From Aphanomyces cochlioides (Eukaryota; Oomycota; Saprolegniomycetes; Saprolegniales; Verrucalvaceae): a stretch of 64,000 nucleotides of DNA. Below the pieces are notes generated by a model, which saw only the letters and a program-made list of their open reading frames with translations, searched no databases and was not told where the DNA came from. The translations under genes and the position numbers were made by a program. Positions 27,789-37,788 of this stretch are shown here, one piece after another. Location: the NCBI GenBank assembly GCA_019828595.1, contig JAHQRK010000010.1, positions 2,294,001 to 2,358,000 on the forward strand, in the 5' to 3' direction. The number at the start of each line of letters is the position of its first letter. Positions within the stretch are counted from its first letter, which is position 1.

Positions 27789-28298
27789 TCAACGTTGGGG
27801 ATGTCGGGAAGTCTGCCAAAGTTGTCGACACAATGCATCGTAGACGGATACGCCATAGCGTGTTTCATTGTCACTCACGGCGACGCAGTATGGCGGTGTG
27901 CCCGCACCGCTCGTCTCACTCGCCCACATCGGAACGGCCTTGCGTTTGTGAATGTACACGACAAAATTGCCGTCGGTCTGCATTGCAGCGCCAGGATCGT
28001 TGAAGAATCGTTCATCGGGCTTCTCCGTGCGCCAAATCACCTTGTTTCTCTTCAAATCGGTCAAGACCAAGTACCCCTCAAGTTCCATTTCAAGCCGCAA
28101 TGTGCTCTCGATCGTCTCGATCGGCCTTGATGTGTACGTGACAAAGTTTCTCTCGTTGTGTTGATTGTTCTCCCAGGATGTAAATGCAATGTTTTGACCA
28201 CTGAAGCAGAGACCGCAGTAGCCCTTTAGAGCTCTCGCTGGCGTCAGCGCCGACGACGCCAACGCTACCGTCGAAATCATGAGAGCAGGAACGAGCAT
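27789..28298 (-). CDS. Secreted bulb-type lectin M
   Basis: This is a 169-residue protein. ATG 28298 begins MLVPALMISTVALASSA, a signal peptide; CGLC at 28-31. Repeat 1 is strongly degenerate (ELEGYLVLT). Repeat 2 carries a complete QxDxNxVxY (QTDGNFVVY). Repeat 3 is PPYCVAVSDNETRYGVSVYDALCRQLW. It does not have the DxDQ sequence after CxxC and does not group with any other member, so it is a singleton branch. Confidence 0.85.
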   Translation of the reverse strand: MLVPALMISTVALASSALTPARALKGYCGLCFSGQNIAFTSWENNQHNERNFVTYTSRPIETIESTLRLEMELEGYLVLTDLKRNKVIWRTEKPDERFFNDPGAAMQTDGNFVVYIHKRKAVPMWASETSGAGTPPYCVAVSDNETRYGVSVYDALCRQLWQTSRHPQR

Positions 28299-28694
28299 GT
28301 TCCAGCGATGCAATTGGAAAATGGCGATTTCACCTTTTATACTCTGTCAGAGTCGGCACAGGTGGGATTGACTTCAAGCTCTCTGGCAGGCGAGGAATCG
28401 ACATCCTCTCTCTTACGTATGGAGGTTGCCGTAGTTGAATTGACTCGTGAATGCTCAACGACCTTGCCTTCAATGTGATCAAAGCTTGGGGATGCTTCAA
28501 GGCAGTCAAGAATTCAAGGAGGTTCGACGCTGATGAATGTCTGCATGGAGCGTTCTTGTGCTATCCACGTTGATATCCACAAGTTAGATCCCCGATGTCG
28601 TGCCATCCAAAGATTGCACGACTACACGATGGATGGCCACGGAGAAAGAACTGCCAAGGTGCTCAGTGTTACGAAGTATAACATATTGCTAGCT
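28299..28694. other. Spacer between lectins M and N
   Basis: No gene seen. Confidence 0.4.
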
Positions 28695-29177
28695 TTATCG
28701 ACAAGTGGACGGGATCCTCGAGCGCCACATCAGTTGACACATGGAATCGTATATTGTGATGCCAAATCTGCGCTTGTGGTCACTCAAGGAAACACAATAC
28801 GGCGGCATCCCGCGTTGAGACGTTTGGCTCGCCCAGATTGGATCGGTGGCGTTCGCATATACGATAAAATTGCCGTCATGTTGCAAGATGGCCACCGCTT
28901 CGGTCGCTGTGAATGTCATCGTGGCCCAAATAGGTTGAAATCCATCGTTTGTCATGTTGACCAAGACCAAGTTTCCATCGTCCTGCATCTGAAGCCTCAA
29001 TCTACCTGACTTGGTCATGATGGACGCCGTGGATCCTATGAAGTTTACATTTTCGTCAGTATCGTTGGCCACAGACACAAGTTTTCGTTCTTGCTCCATG
29101 TGACACAAGTCACAATAGCACCGGCAGAAGGATAGCAGCATGGCCATGATGAGTACAACTCGCAGAGAGAAATCCAT
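28695..29177 (-). CDS. Secreted bulb-type lectin N
   Basis: This is a 160-residue protein. From ATG 29177: signal peptide MDFSLRVVLIMAMLLSFC, then CDLC (22-25) and a Met-Glu-Gln-Glu sequence in place of DVDQD. The frame is open to an ATG at 29279, which would add 34 non-hydrophobic residues in front of the signal peptide and is not preferred. Repeat 1 QDDGNLVLV; repeat 2 QHDGNFIVY (Val to Ile in the motif, otherwise complete); repeat 3 PPYCVSLSDHKRRFGITIYDSMCQLMW. There are NxT/S glycosylation sites in the loops. Confidence 0.85.
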   Translation of the reverse strand: MDFSLRVVLIMAMLLSFCRCYCDLCHMEQERKLVSVANDTDENVNFIGSTASIMTKSGRLRLQMQDDGNLVLVNMTNDGFQPIWATMTFTATEAVAILQHDGNFIVYANATDPIWASQTSQRGMPPYCVSLSDHKRRFGITIYDSMCQLMWRSRIPSTCR

Positions 29178-29346
29178 ACAAGGATAGAACGGATGACCGC
29201 TGGAGCTGAATGAAGTTTTCTCGTCACACAAAATGCGATCCGCGTTGAAGTTCCTTTGGTTTGACCATCGTCTCTGCATTGCGTCGATGGCGTCGTCTCT
29301 TTCAAACTAATCCTGGAATTACCATAGAACTCCGTGAACGTCTCTG

Positions 29347-30302
29347 TTATCGTAGCGACGCCTGCCGGCCGTCTCGGAATACACTATTCGACTTGGCTAA
29401 AACACGATCAATGACTGCTGTCGTCCACTTCCACAATCTTTTCACTTCCTCACGATCGGTGCTCAAAGGCGACGACTTGTCCAATTTCCCAACTGGGACA
29501 AAATATTCACCGTGCCATTCGTTCTGCACAATTTCTGGGCTTGTCGCGACGTACAACTGCGCGAGCGCGCCGTCTTCAGGGGTTGCGCCACAGAACATCG
29601 CGAGTAGTTTGACCACAGTTGAGGCGAATGGTTGAAGAAACCGTGGCAAGTGAGAGAATTCCATCGGACGATTCGTGATATCCGTGGCGACAATCCCAGG
29701 GTGAACCGAGTTGACATACACCTTGGCCGAGCCAAAGTGCTCGCGCAGACCGTGCGCCATGAGGATGACAGCCAATTTTGAATTGGAATACGATTGTGTT
29801 GAGTCGTATTTGTCCTTCTCTGTGAGATTCAAATCGAGGGTAGGAGCTTTAGCATGTAGTTCGCTCGTAATGACGACAACGCGGGACGACGCTGATTGTT
29901 CCAACACTCGCCATAAACAAGTTGCAAGTAGTTGATGAGCGACGTGGTTGATGAACAGCGTCGATTTAACCTCATGGATGGCTCGGTATGGCGTGAAGCC
30001 CACGCCAGCGTTGAGGAGTAAAATGTCAAGTGGCAAGTTGCGAGCAATAAACGCATCGGCAAATCGGACGATGGACGTCAAATCTTCGTTGTCGGCGATT
30101 GCAAATTCGACCTTGAACGAAGAGCAGCTTGGATCTTATCGAGAGCTTCTTGACCACGGGTTGGATTGCGAGCGGTGAAAATAACGTGACAACCCTTGTG
30201 GGCAAGTTCAATGACGCTTTGGAGACCAAGACCTGCGGTACAGCCCGTGACAATGGCCACACGTCCGGTTTGATCCGGGATGTCAGCAGTTGAAAATGTC
30301 AT
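29347..30302 (-). pseudogene. Short-chain dehydrogenase/reductase copy 1, frameshifted
   Basis: ATG 30302 opens an SDR with the cofactor motif TGCTAGLG (TGxxxGxG), then loses frame at about 30117 after QAALRS. In the next frame the protein resumes at TSIVRFADAFIARNLPLDILLLNAG (NAG motif), VVVITS (catalytic Ser) and YSNSK (YxxxK), to the stop at 29347. Against copy 2 the shift is a 4-base deletion (GCTCTTCGTTCAAGG versus GCTCTTGCATCATTCAAGG). There is no plausible intron at the site. The rest is intact, so loss of function is recent or the frame is affected by a sequence error. The family resembles retinol/WW-domain-oxidoreductase-like SDRs acting on small lipophilic carbonyls; substrate unknown. 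Confidence 0.75.
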
Positions 30303-30946
30303 ACTAGATAGAGCGTCAATTGGGAAATGACCACCAAAATGATGGATTTTGCAGCAATTCTACTGAGTACAATGAGATTCTTCGTTGTAATCACAAGATT
30401 TGCTGCTTTTTTTTTTCGTGCGCACCCATCGTGAGAATAACCAGCAGTCTTTCGAGAGTTGAGTCCATCCATGATAAAACAGGAATTCTTCTCAAGGAAA
30501 TGCGCCTCAAACTGCGCCGTGGAGTCAAATAACACTCGGTGTGGTTTTAGAATGAACGGGTCACTAAGTCACCGGTAGAATCCCTGCTTGAACCATTGTA
30601 ATATGAAAAAGTCACGTGGATCTCCCATTAAACCTCTGAGATTCTAGTTCGATACCATTAGACTCTCGTCCTTTCGATTGTTGATGTTGTAGTTCGTTCC
30701 ATCTACTCTACCGATGGTAACTCATTCCCGTCTCGGATCCCGTGCCTTGGCTAAGGTTGAGGATATTCGGTTGCTGAAGTCCAAACGTCTGCGCCTTCGA
30801 TTCGTTTTGGACGTACTCTATCTCTCTCCCCTATGGCCGTCAACAGATCTTGCATCAAAGTGTCAGAAGGTATATTAGCACGTGCCATTAACGTCTTGGA
30901 GATTCAACATTCCATGAAGTTCTTTCGATCCAAATTTTCATAAGTG
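30303..30946. other. Spacer between the two dehydrogenase copies
   Basis: No gene seen. Confidence 0.4.
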
Positions 30947-31853
30947 TTAAATCTTGGTCTCAGCGAGCACGCGATCTGTTGTCCACTTCCACAATCTTTC
31001 CACTTCATCTTGATTTTGGCTCAAGGGGGAAGACTTGTCCAACTTGGCGACTGGAGAAAAGTATTGTCCTCGCCAATCGTTCTTCTCAATGTCGGGACTC
31101 GTGGCCACATACATGTGCGTGAGCACACCTTTCGCAAGGGTCGTTCCAAACAACTTCGTCAACATTTTGAATAGAGAGACCTCAATGGATCGCAGAAACC
31201 ATGGCAGGTGAGGAAACTCGATTGGACGATTGATCACCTCCGTGACGACCATTCCTGGGTGAAGCGAGTTGACGAAAACCTTGGCGGAGCCCACTTGCTG
31301 CATGAGACCACGAGCCATCAAGAGCTGCGCGGTTTTGGAAATTCCATACGCCTTGACGGTATCATACTGGTCCATCTCTGGCAGGTCCAAGTCAAGGGTC
31401 TTCACTCCGGAGTGCGCTAAACTCGAGATCACAACCACGCGCGAAGGAGCGGAACGTTCCAAAACCGATAACAATCGAGTTGCGAGAAGGTTGGTTGATG
31501 AATAGCGCCGAATCAACCCCATGGATTGGGCGGTATGGCGCCAAGCCCCCGCCAGCATTGAAGAGTAAAATATGGAGAGGAAGATTGCGTGCAATGAACC
31601 AATCGGCAAATCGTACAATGGACGTCAAATCTTCGTTGTCGGCGATTGCAAATTCGGCCTTGAATGATGCAAGAGCAGCTTGGATCTTGTCGAGAGCTTC
31701 TTGACCACGGGTCGGACTACGAGCGGTGAAAATAACATGACAACCTTTGCGAGCAAGCTCAATTACGCTTTGGAGACCGAGGCCAGCAGTACCACCCGTG
31801 ACAATGGCCACACGTCCGGTTTGATCAGGGATCTCAGACAAGGAAAACGTCAT
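30947..31853 (-). pseudogene. Short-chain dehydrogenase/reductase copy 2, frameshifted elsewhere
   Basis: ATG 31853 opens the paralogue with TGGTAGLG, FNAG and FINQ, then loses frame at about 31490. The rest resumes in another frame with LLATRLLSVLERSAPSRVVVISS (catalytic Ser), YGISK (YxxxK) and an SDR C-terminus closely matching copy 1. Relative to copy 1 there is an 11-base deletion in the FINHVAHQLL region. The two copies are therefore broken at different places, each intact where the other is broken. Both are minus strand, about 1.6 kb apart start to start. Confidence 0.75.
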
Positions 31854-31972
31854 AGCGAGTCAAATCGAAAGTGAGCCACCTCTCTTGAAGGGGTGAAATC
31901 ACTTCAGTACTGACGAGAGCAATGTATTCCTACTTACCCCAAAGTATTGATTGTGACAAAAATTGCCTGATC

Positions 31973-32400
31973 GTAATCACACAAAGATGAGTTGCAGGGG
32001 CAGAGGTGTGATTGGTACTGCTTAGAATTTGACTGTTCGGTGTCATTGAAGGTGACGCAAACAACGAACCAATGGTGGTCCAGTCGTTGTAAAGTGTACT
32101 TCAAAGTACCTATCAAGTCAAAAGTACTCATAGAGTACGACAATGCATGAAGTAGTAATCACACGTAGATGAGAGGCAAAGTTTCTTTTGTGATTGCTAC
32201 AAGCCTTGACTGTCTAGTGTCACTGCCATGTGCGTGCAGCAGATGACGCAAACACTTGTCCAGTCGTGATAAAAGTGTCCAATCAAGGTCAAAAGTACTC
32301 ATTGAGTACGACAATGCATGATGTACTGTAGTCATCAACTGACGATGCGATACGAGGCAGAGGTGTGATTGCTACGCATGAAAAGCTAGCATTTCATGTC
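31973..32400. repeat. Tandem repeat, about 2.4 units of 175-182 bp
   Basis: Units begin near 31973, 32155 and 32330. Shared blocks are GTAATCACAC(A/G)..GATGAG, GGCAGAGGTGTGATTG, GTGTCA(C)TG, GATGACGCAAACA, CCAGTCGT, TCAAAAGTACTCAT(A/T)GAGTACGACAATGCATGA. It is non-coding and lies upstream of dehydrogenase copy 2. Confidence 0.65.
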
Positions 32401-32714
32401 ATATCCACGTTGAAAAGAGGGCAAAACCACTCATTGAAAGCGAGATGAAAGCAGTCTACCTTGGTCCTCTCTCATTCATCCAAGAGATATCAACTTTGTC
32501 TTGAAAATGTCATGAAGAACCAGTACGATTGTCGTACGTGGATTGTTGTAGCTGGTCCTAGGAGAGTGTTGGAGCTATTTGACTCAAAGACGACACAACG
32601 ACAATGAAATGTTCGCCGTGCCTGTAGAGCAAATCTGCATTCGATTTACAGTCAGTCGTTGATCAAGGTGCCGTGGCTACGATGAGGAAAACTCTTCCGA
32701 GGAAGGAGACCGCC
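32401..32714. other. Spacer, no supported gene
   Basis: Nothing supportable seen. Confidence 0.35.
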
Positions 32715-33655
32715 TTAGAAACCCATGATAGCCTTGAATTCATCGTACAAGACCAAGATAATCGCACCGCCAGTACCGCGAATGATGTTGGAGCCGGCAC
32801 CCTTGAAGAAAGCGCGTGGGCCTTCGTCTTCGAAGATCTTTTGCCAGCAGTGAAGTGACGACTTGTACAAGATGTCCTTTCGGCCAGCCTGCATCATAAT
32901 GCGGCGACGAACAGTATCGAATGGATAAGACACAAGACCAGCAAACGTCGTGACGACTTGAGCGACGAACCACTTTTGCCATAACGGGGCATTCTTGGGG
33001 TCGGAGATGATAATGTCGCGAGCCGTGTCATAACCACCAAAGTAAGCAGCGCGGTAGACAATAATGCCCCCCACCGAGACAACAAAGCCGCGGTACAAGC
33101 CAGGAATGCCGTCCGTCTTGGCAATCGATTTCATGCAGTGGATCAAGCCTTCGTATTGGCGCTCTTTGCCAATACCGACATCAGCGCTCAAACGAGTACG
33201 AGCAAAGTCCAAGGATAGACAAAGAATTGCGATGTCGCGCCAGCAGCTCCGCCTGACGCCAAGTTGCCAAGGAAGAAACGCCAAAAGTCATCCTTCTTGA
33301 CGCCATCCAAGAAGAGCTTCTTGTAGATGTCCTTGAACGCAAAGTTGAGCGCTTGGGTCGGAAAGTAACGAATCACGTTGGTTAGATTTCCCCGCCAGAA
33401 GGACGCCACTCCTTGCTCATTCGCGACGTGAAGCAGTTGATAATTCCAGTGTACGGGTCCTTGATCTGCGTAGAGGCAGCTTGGACTTGCAGCAGCAACT
33501 TGACACGCTCGATGGGGGCTACCATGTCTTGGAAATGGTTCCCGCCACTCCCCAGCAGCCAAATCCGCCAAGAAAGACCTGACCGGGTCGTTCTTGGGCT
33601 TGTCGTTCTTTGGGGCGGTCACGACAGGTTCAAGATGAGAGTACCGAGCAAACAT
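32715..33655 (-). pseudogene. Mitochondrial ADP/ATP carrier, multiply frameshifted
   Basis: The product is recognisable from end to end: [39 protein letters not shown], the carrier signature RRRIMMQ (RRRMMMQ in most ADP/ATP carriers) and [24 protein letters not shown]. The frame is shifted at about 33547-33553, 33520-33530, 33420-33430 and 33208-33213. The first three sum to a multiple of three, so an altered stretch replaces the expected GGVAGTISK... to CFTRVA segment, including the first PxE/DxxK carrier motif; the fourth breaks the protein near SQFFVYP. All four are deletions. Adenine nucleotide carriers of the inner mitochondrial membrane are essential, so a functional copy must lie elsewhere. 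Neighbouring long genes are open, which argues against general sequence error. Confidence 0.8.
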
Positions 33656-34989
33656 AATTGATTCAAAGCAAAATGCAAAGTGATCTACTTGGTGACAATC
33701 CTCCAGTCGACATCAACAAGTAGGAAACATGAAGGACATCTCGACGAAGAATCTTCAACGTGGAGCCACATCCATGGCATACGAGAAGGCAACGTCATAA
33801 TTTATGGTCACCACGATCAGAATGCGCCACATCGTATCCATGTCCACTCGTTCCTGATGTAGATGGATGCACAAGGTTCAATCAAGAACAGCAAAAGATC
33901 GAAACGCTTGAAGCGTTCTCCGTTATGCTCCTAGCAAGGACGAAAGCGATCAATTCCAGTCTTTCCGTGCTTTTACTTATTAAACGACTCAACAATACCT
34001 AATTGATCCATCCTTTCAAAGTCTACGTCAATTTTGAGGGCTCTAGCGTAGGTTGCATTTTGTCTGTTGAAACCTACAGACCCAATTTGAATGACATTGG
34101 GTGTGGAGAGTTCTGCAATCAAGTACTTCGAAGTACGTTGTTACCACGACTCTCGTAGTTGTCAATTCGTTGCAATCCATGGAGAATAAAGCCTCCGATT
34201 GTTCTCAAAGGATGTGGCTCATGCAGTCAATTGTGATCTTCTTCTGTCTCGCAGCATATTTACAAATTGATGATTATTCCATTCGTCACATTAAGTACCA
34301 CTTGGTATCAAAAGTGTATATACGTACTCGGAGTGTACCTCACTGTGCAGTTCGTACTTCAAAGTTTCGTCAAGTACTGTCATATCTTATAATCCATGTT
34401 GAAAGTAGGGGGAATCAAATTAGAGAATTTGCTTTTCCTTTTTGTTTTCAATCTCTTCAAGTACCTCTGGAGGTACTTTTAATTTTCGGCCTACGAAAAG
34501 CAAAACTCGAAAAGCAAAGTCGAAACGCAAAAGGAGCCGATTTTTCTAATTTGATTCCCCCCTCATATGCTGTTTAAAGGCACGAAGAACGCCAATCTCG
34601 AAGTCAAGTCTCAATTGGACTTGATGGTTAAGAGCACGAGCAGCGTTCATAAGGATCAAAGCTTCATTTGGAAGTGAGCATACAAGTGCTGTTGAAGAGT
34701 AAGTGGTGGTCATGAATACACAAGATGTGAAATTGGCATTAGGATTCTATAACTTTTCCTTCAGACTTTTTTGTTGCTCTCGGTCAACAAGGCAAGAACC
34801 ACATTGAGATATAGCGCTAGAATGCTTTGCTGCAATTGTTCTTGCTTGTCGAACTATACCTTATATTTTGAGGGGTTCAAGCTTACTAATAAGTACTCTT
34901 GTAGGTGTACATACTCGCACCCAGACCGAACAAGGGAGGAATTGTTTTGGATAAAGAGAATATTCTCCATGGCTATATTCCTTTTGTGA
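33656..34989. other. Non-coding stretch with GTAC-rich palindromes
   Basis: The open frame 34101..34577 has no ATG-context or domain support. Short palindromes based on AAGTAC occur at 34121-34136 (GTACTTCGAAGTAC) and near 34459-34477 (AGTACCTCTGGAGGTACT), perhaps ends of a small unrecognised element. No gene supported. Confidence 0.35.
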
Positions 34990-35628
34990 GAGCATCCGTA
35001 CCAGTTTGCTATATTGGTTTGCCAAAGCTATATTTAGCAATCGAAGTCAAAAAATTTTAAAAACGACGCCCTTAACAGTTTGCTATTTGCTATATCCATT
35101 TGCTAAATCTCTGTCACTTCGAGAGGTCGAACAGCCATGTCAACCAGTCGATGCAGGCCCAAGATGAAGCAATAAGCAAGTCTGGGGCGCAATAAAGTCG
35201 TAGTTCTATGCTAAGCATGGATACAGGTGAGTAGTCCTAGTTAACGGGACTGCTTCCAAAGTATTGGCAAACAGGGCGAGCCTGTCTGGCGAAGTGGTCC
35301 CAACTTCATTTGGTGTCCGACGATTGTGTGTTTCATGGATATTCACGCTAAATGAAGTGATTGACCAAGTGGATGCTCGATCAGAACGCATCCTCGTCCT
35401 CATCGTAACCGTCCACGCTTGCGTCGAAGTGTTTATTGAGCTCGCAGAGTCAATGCAGGGTTGGTTGTGTTGAAATCATGGTAAATGGAGAGGGGCCACA
35501 TCGCAGTTACAAATGGTTTAGCAATTGAAAATAGCAAACTGAAAGTGAAATCTCTCCAGTGTCAAATTTACCAAGCCGATTTGCCTGTCACATTTGACAA
35601 TAGCTATAGCAAACTGATACGGATGCTC
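34990..35628. mobile_element. 639-bp TIR element with possible 3-bp target duplication
   Basis: The ends 34990..35013 (GAGCATCCGTACCAGTTTGC...) and 35605..35628 are inverted matches over 24 bp with one mismatch. TGA flanks both sides (34987-34989 and 35629-35631). Subterminal CAGTTTGCTAT repeats occur inside both arms. Non-coding and non-autonomous. The end sequence differs from the other TIR elements in the window. Confidence 0.7.
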
Positions 35629-36291
35629 TGAAAGGACTTCAACTACACACCAAGCACTACAAGCTCGCTTGTTGGTAGAAGTTATTGAATAGCCTTTTCA
35701 AATTGTATAAGCCAGAAACTATTCATGTTGCAAGACATAAAATTATACAGTAAAGTAGTCCAGTTTACCATTTTTTGAGATGACGTCGTCGTCATGTGAA
35801 TGGTCTTCATGGCTGCAAGATGGTCAATGTTGGTCGTCCACTTTGCATTACCACCGTGGATAATATTGGCATTTGTATGAAAGTACTCAATCGCTAGCAG
35901 AATGCCACATCATGTCGACTCCTCGGAACACATTTGCCCACAGCAGGAAGGAATTTTCAATGTTCAAACCTACTTTGGTCGGGAAAAGACCTCTGGAGTG
36001 TCGAGTTTACCTTTTGCTGATATCAGGAGTTGATGCATTCACGACATTCTCTCGCTCATGTAATTTCCCGATATCTGATGGACAATCAAAGTAACAAACG
36101 TTGGGAAACTTTGGAGGACTCACCTGCCTCTCCTAAACAATGGCAGGAGAGTACTATGAATGTTCGTGCAAGAAGGACAGACATTTTCGAGCCGCGGATC
36201 GCCGTGGATTATGAAATGCGCAATATTTCTGAATGCAAATGGAGAAGACTTGATTGAGCTAGAAGAATACGACTTTGAGCTAACTATAAGT
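35629..36291. other. Spacer downstream of lectin O
   Basis: No gene seen. Confidence 0.35.
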
Positions 36292-36840
36292 TCATGCGTC
36301 AATGAGCATTTGAATATCTTTCTTTTTCGGAGGACGCGAGCGCCACACAACTTGGCAACTGGAATCATAAACTGTGACGCCAAATCTTGTGGGTATGCTG
36401 CTCACTGAGACGCAATAAGGAGCCCTCGTGGGCCAGAGTACGTCCAGAGTGCTGGTCCAGATCGGTCTGGCGCCGCTTTCGTTGACTTGATTCACAACAA
36501 ACTTGCCGTTGTCCAGGATAATTGCTTGAGCAGCAAAATCTCCATGCTTCGGGATCATTTGCATGGTCGCCCATATCGGCAACTTGGCCTTCAAGTCATA
36601 CAAAACGAGGTTTCCATCATCTTGCATTTGCAGGCGCAAGGCTTCATCCGAAGTCGTGATGCTAGACTTGAAGTCCATTGTGCTATTGGCGCATGAGCCG
36701 AAACCCTCAGACGAAACAAGCTGGCGCGACTGATCTTGGAGACAAAATGGACACGTTTCTCGATACTGCGGCATGTCGATGCAATCCACTAGCATGGCAG
36801 CAGAGAGCCACATCAAGCAGAGCAAGGAAGACATAGGCAT
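36292..36840 (-). CDS. Secreted bulb-type lectin O
   Basis: This is a 182-residue protein. From ATG 36840: signal peptide MPMSSLLCLMWLSAAMLVDC; CPFC at 30-33. Repeat 1 has a complete QxDxNxVxY (QDDGNLVLY), the only family member in which the intact motif is in repeat 1. Repeat 2 is degenerate (LDNGKFVVN). Repeat 3 is PYCVSVSSIPTRFGVTVYDSSCQVVW. The basic tail RPPKKKDIQMLIDA corresponds to the KKD tail of P and Q. The start is taken at the signal peptide; the frame runs further upstream only from a TTG. Confidence 0.85.
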   Translation of the reverse strand: MPMSSLLCLMWLSAAMLVDCIDMPQYRETCPFCLQDQSRQLVSSEGFGSCANSTMDFKSSITTSDEALRLQMQDDGNLVLYDLKAKLPIWATMQMIPKHGDFAAQAIILDNGKFVVNQVNESGARPIWTSTLDVLWPTRAPYCVSVSSIPTRFGVTVYDSSCQVVWRSRPPKKKDIQMLIDA

Positions 36841-37209
36841 CTTCGTCGTATCTGCACAATTCACAACTGAAGCGGTTGTGATGAGATTGAAGGCACAACA
36901 AACAATGCAACATACATCAGAGAGACGAGTGTGCAATTGCGCTCCAGAGTTGGAGGACGTGCCAGAGGAAATATCTCCAGTGCAGGGGGCATATCTCCAA
37001 CTGAAACAAAGTCAACGTTGAGAGACAGCTGCGAAGTGTACAGCCATTTTATCACAGTCGACGGATGCAGTAAAACATCGAAATGGTGTTGAAAACAATA
37101 ACAACAGTACATGTACAGTACTTGTCATGGTGACTTCAATATAAAATTGACGGCACAAAGCTAATTGATGATCCCAATGGAGCTAAAATGCATCAAAGGA
37201 GCGTGGCTT
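36841..37209. other. Spacer between lectins O and P
   Basis: No gene seen. Confidence 0.4.
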
Positions 37210-37788
37210 CTAAGCCTTTTCAATGGTAGACGCCATGCTGTAATCTTTCCACATTTCTTCCAACTCTTGAGTGTCTTTTTTCGACGATGCTAACGGCGCC
37301 CGCCAGATCACTTGGCATCCCGAGTCCACGATCGATAAACCATATCTTGATGGATTACTGCTCACCAAGACGCAATATGGTTGTGCAGTTTGCGTCGCGA
37401 GATCGAAAGTGCTGGACCAAATAGGTCTCGGCGACGGCTGGGAGAAATCGTACACGACGAGGAGACCATTGTGGAGCATCACGGCGTCGGCAATATCGCC
37501 TTGCTTGGTAAACTTCATACTTGCCCAAATCGGTACTGGTTTCCGTCCTTTCAGGTCAACAAGGACAAGATTTCCATCGTCTTGCATTTGCAATCGCAAT
37601 GTTTCATCCTCAGTCCCGATGCTGGATTTGAATGCCAGCGTATTCGTTTCGTTGCGCTGAAGGCTATCGAACGATACGATCACACGCGTTTGATTGACCT
37701 TGCAATATGGGCAGATGCCATAAACCTCCAAGGGTGCGCTCAGGAGCCACATGAAGAGGCTGACGAGGAGACGGTAAAGCAAGGGCAT
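37210..37788 (-). CDS. Secreted bulb-type lectin P
   Basis: This is a 192-residue protein. ATG 37788 begins MPLLYRLLVSLFMWLLSAPL, a signal peptide; CPYC at 26-29. Repeat 1 QDDGNLVLV; repeat 2 degenerate (LHNGLLVVY); repeat 3 QPYCVLVSSNPSRYGLSIVDSGCQVIW. A C-terminal charged tail (SSKKDTQELEEMWKDYSM) of helical character is shared with Q and in part with O, and is absent elsewhere in the family. Confidence 0.85.
   Translation of the reverse strand: MPLLYRLLVSLFMWLLSAPLEVYGICPYCKVNQTRVIVSFDSLQRNETNTLAFKSSIGTEDETLRLQMQDDGNLVLVDLKGRKPVPIWASMKFTKQGDIADAVMLHNGLLVVYDFSQPSPRPIWSSTFDLATQTAQPYCVLVSSNPSRYGLSIVDSGCQVIWRAPLASSKKDTQELEEMWKDYSMASTIEKA

Noticed and set aside
27618..28130. 170-codon plus-strand frame over lectin M.
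   Set aside because: It is the antisense shadow of lectin M, which has a signal peptide and full lectin repeats on the minus strand.
34101..34577. 158-codon plus-strand open frame.
   Set aside because: Low-complexity, no recognisable domain, and it runs through GTAC palindromes; start is GTG/TTG-like in context.
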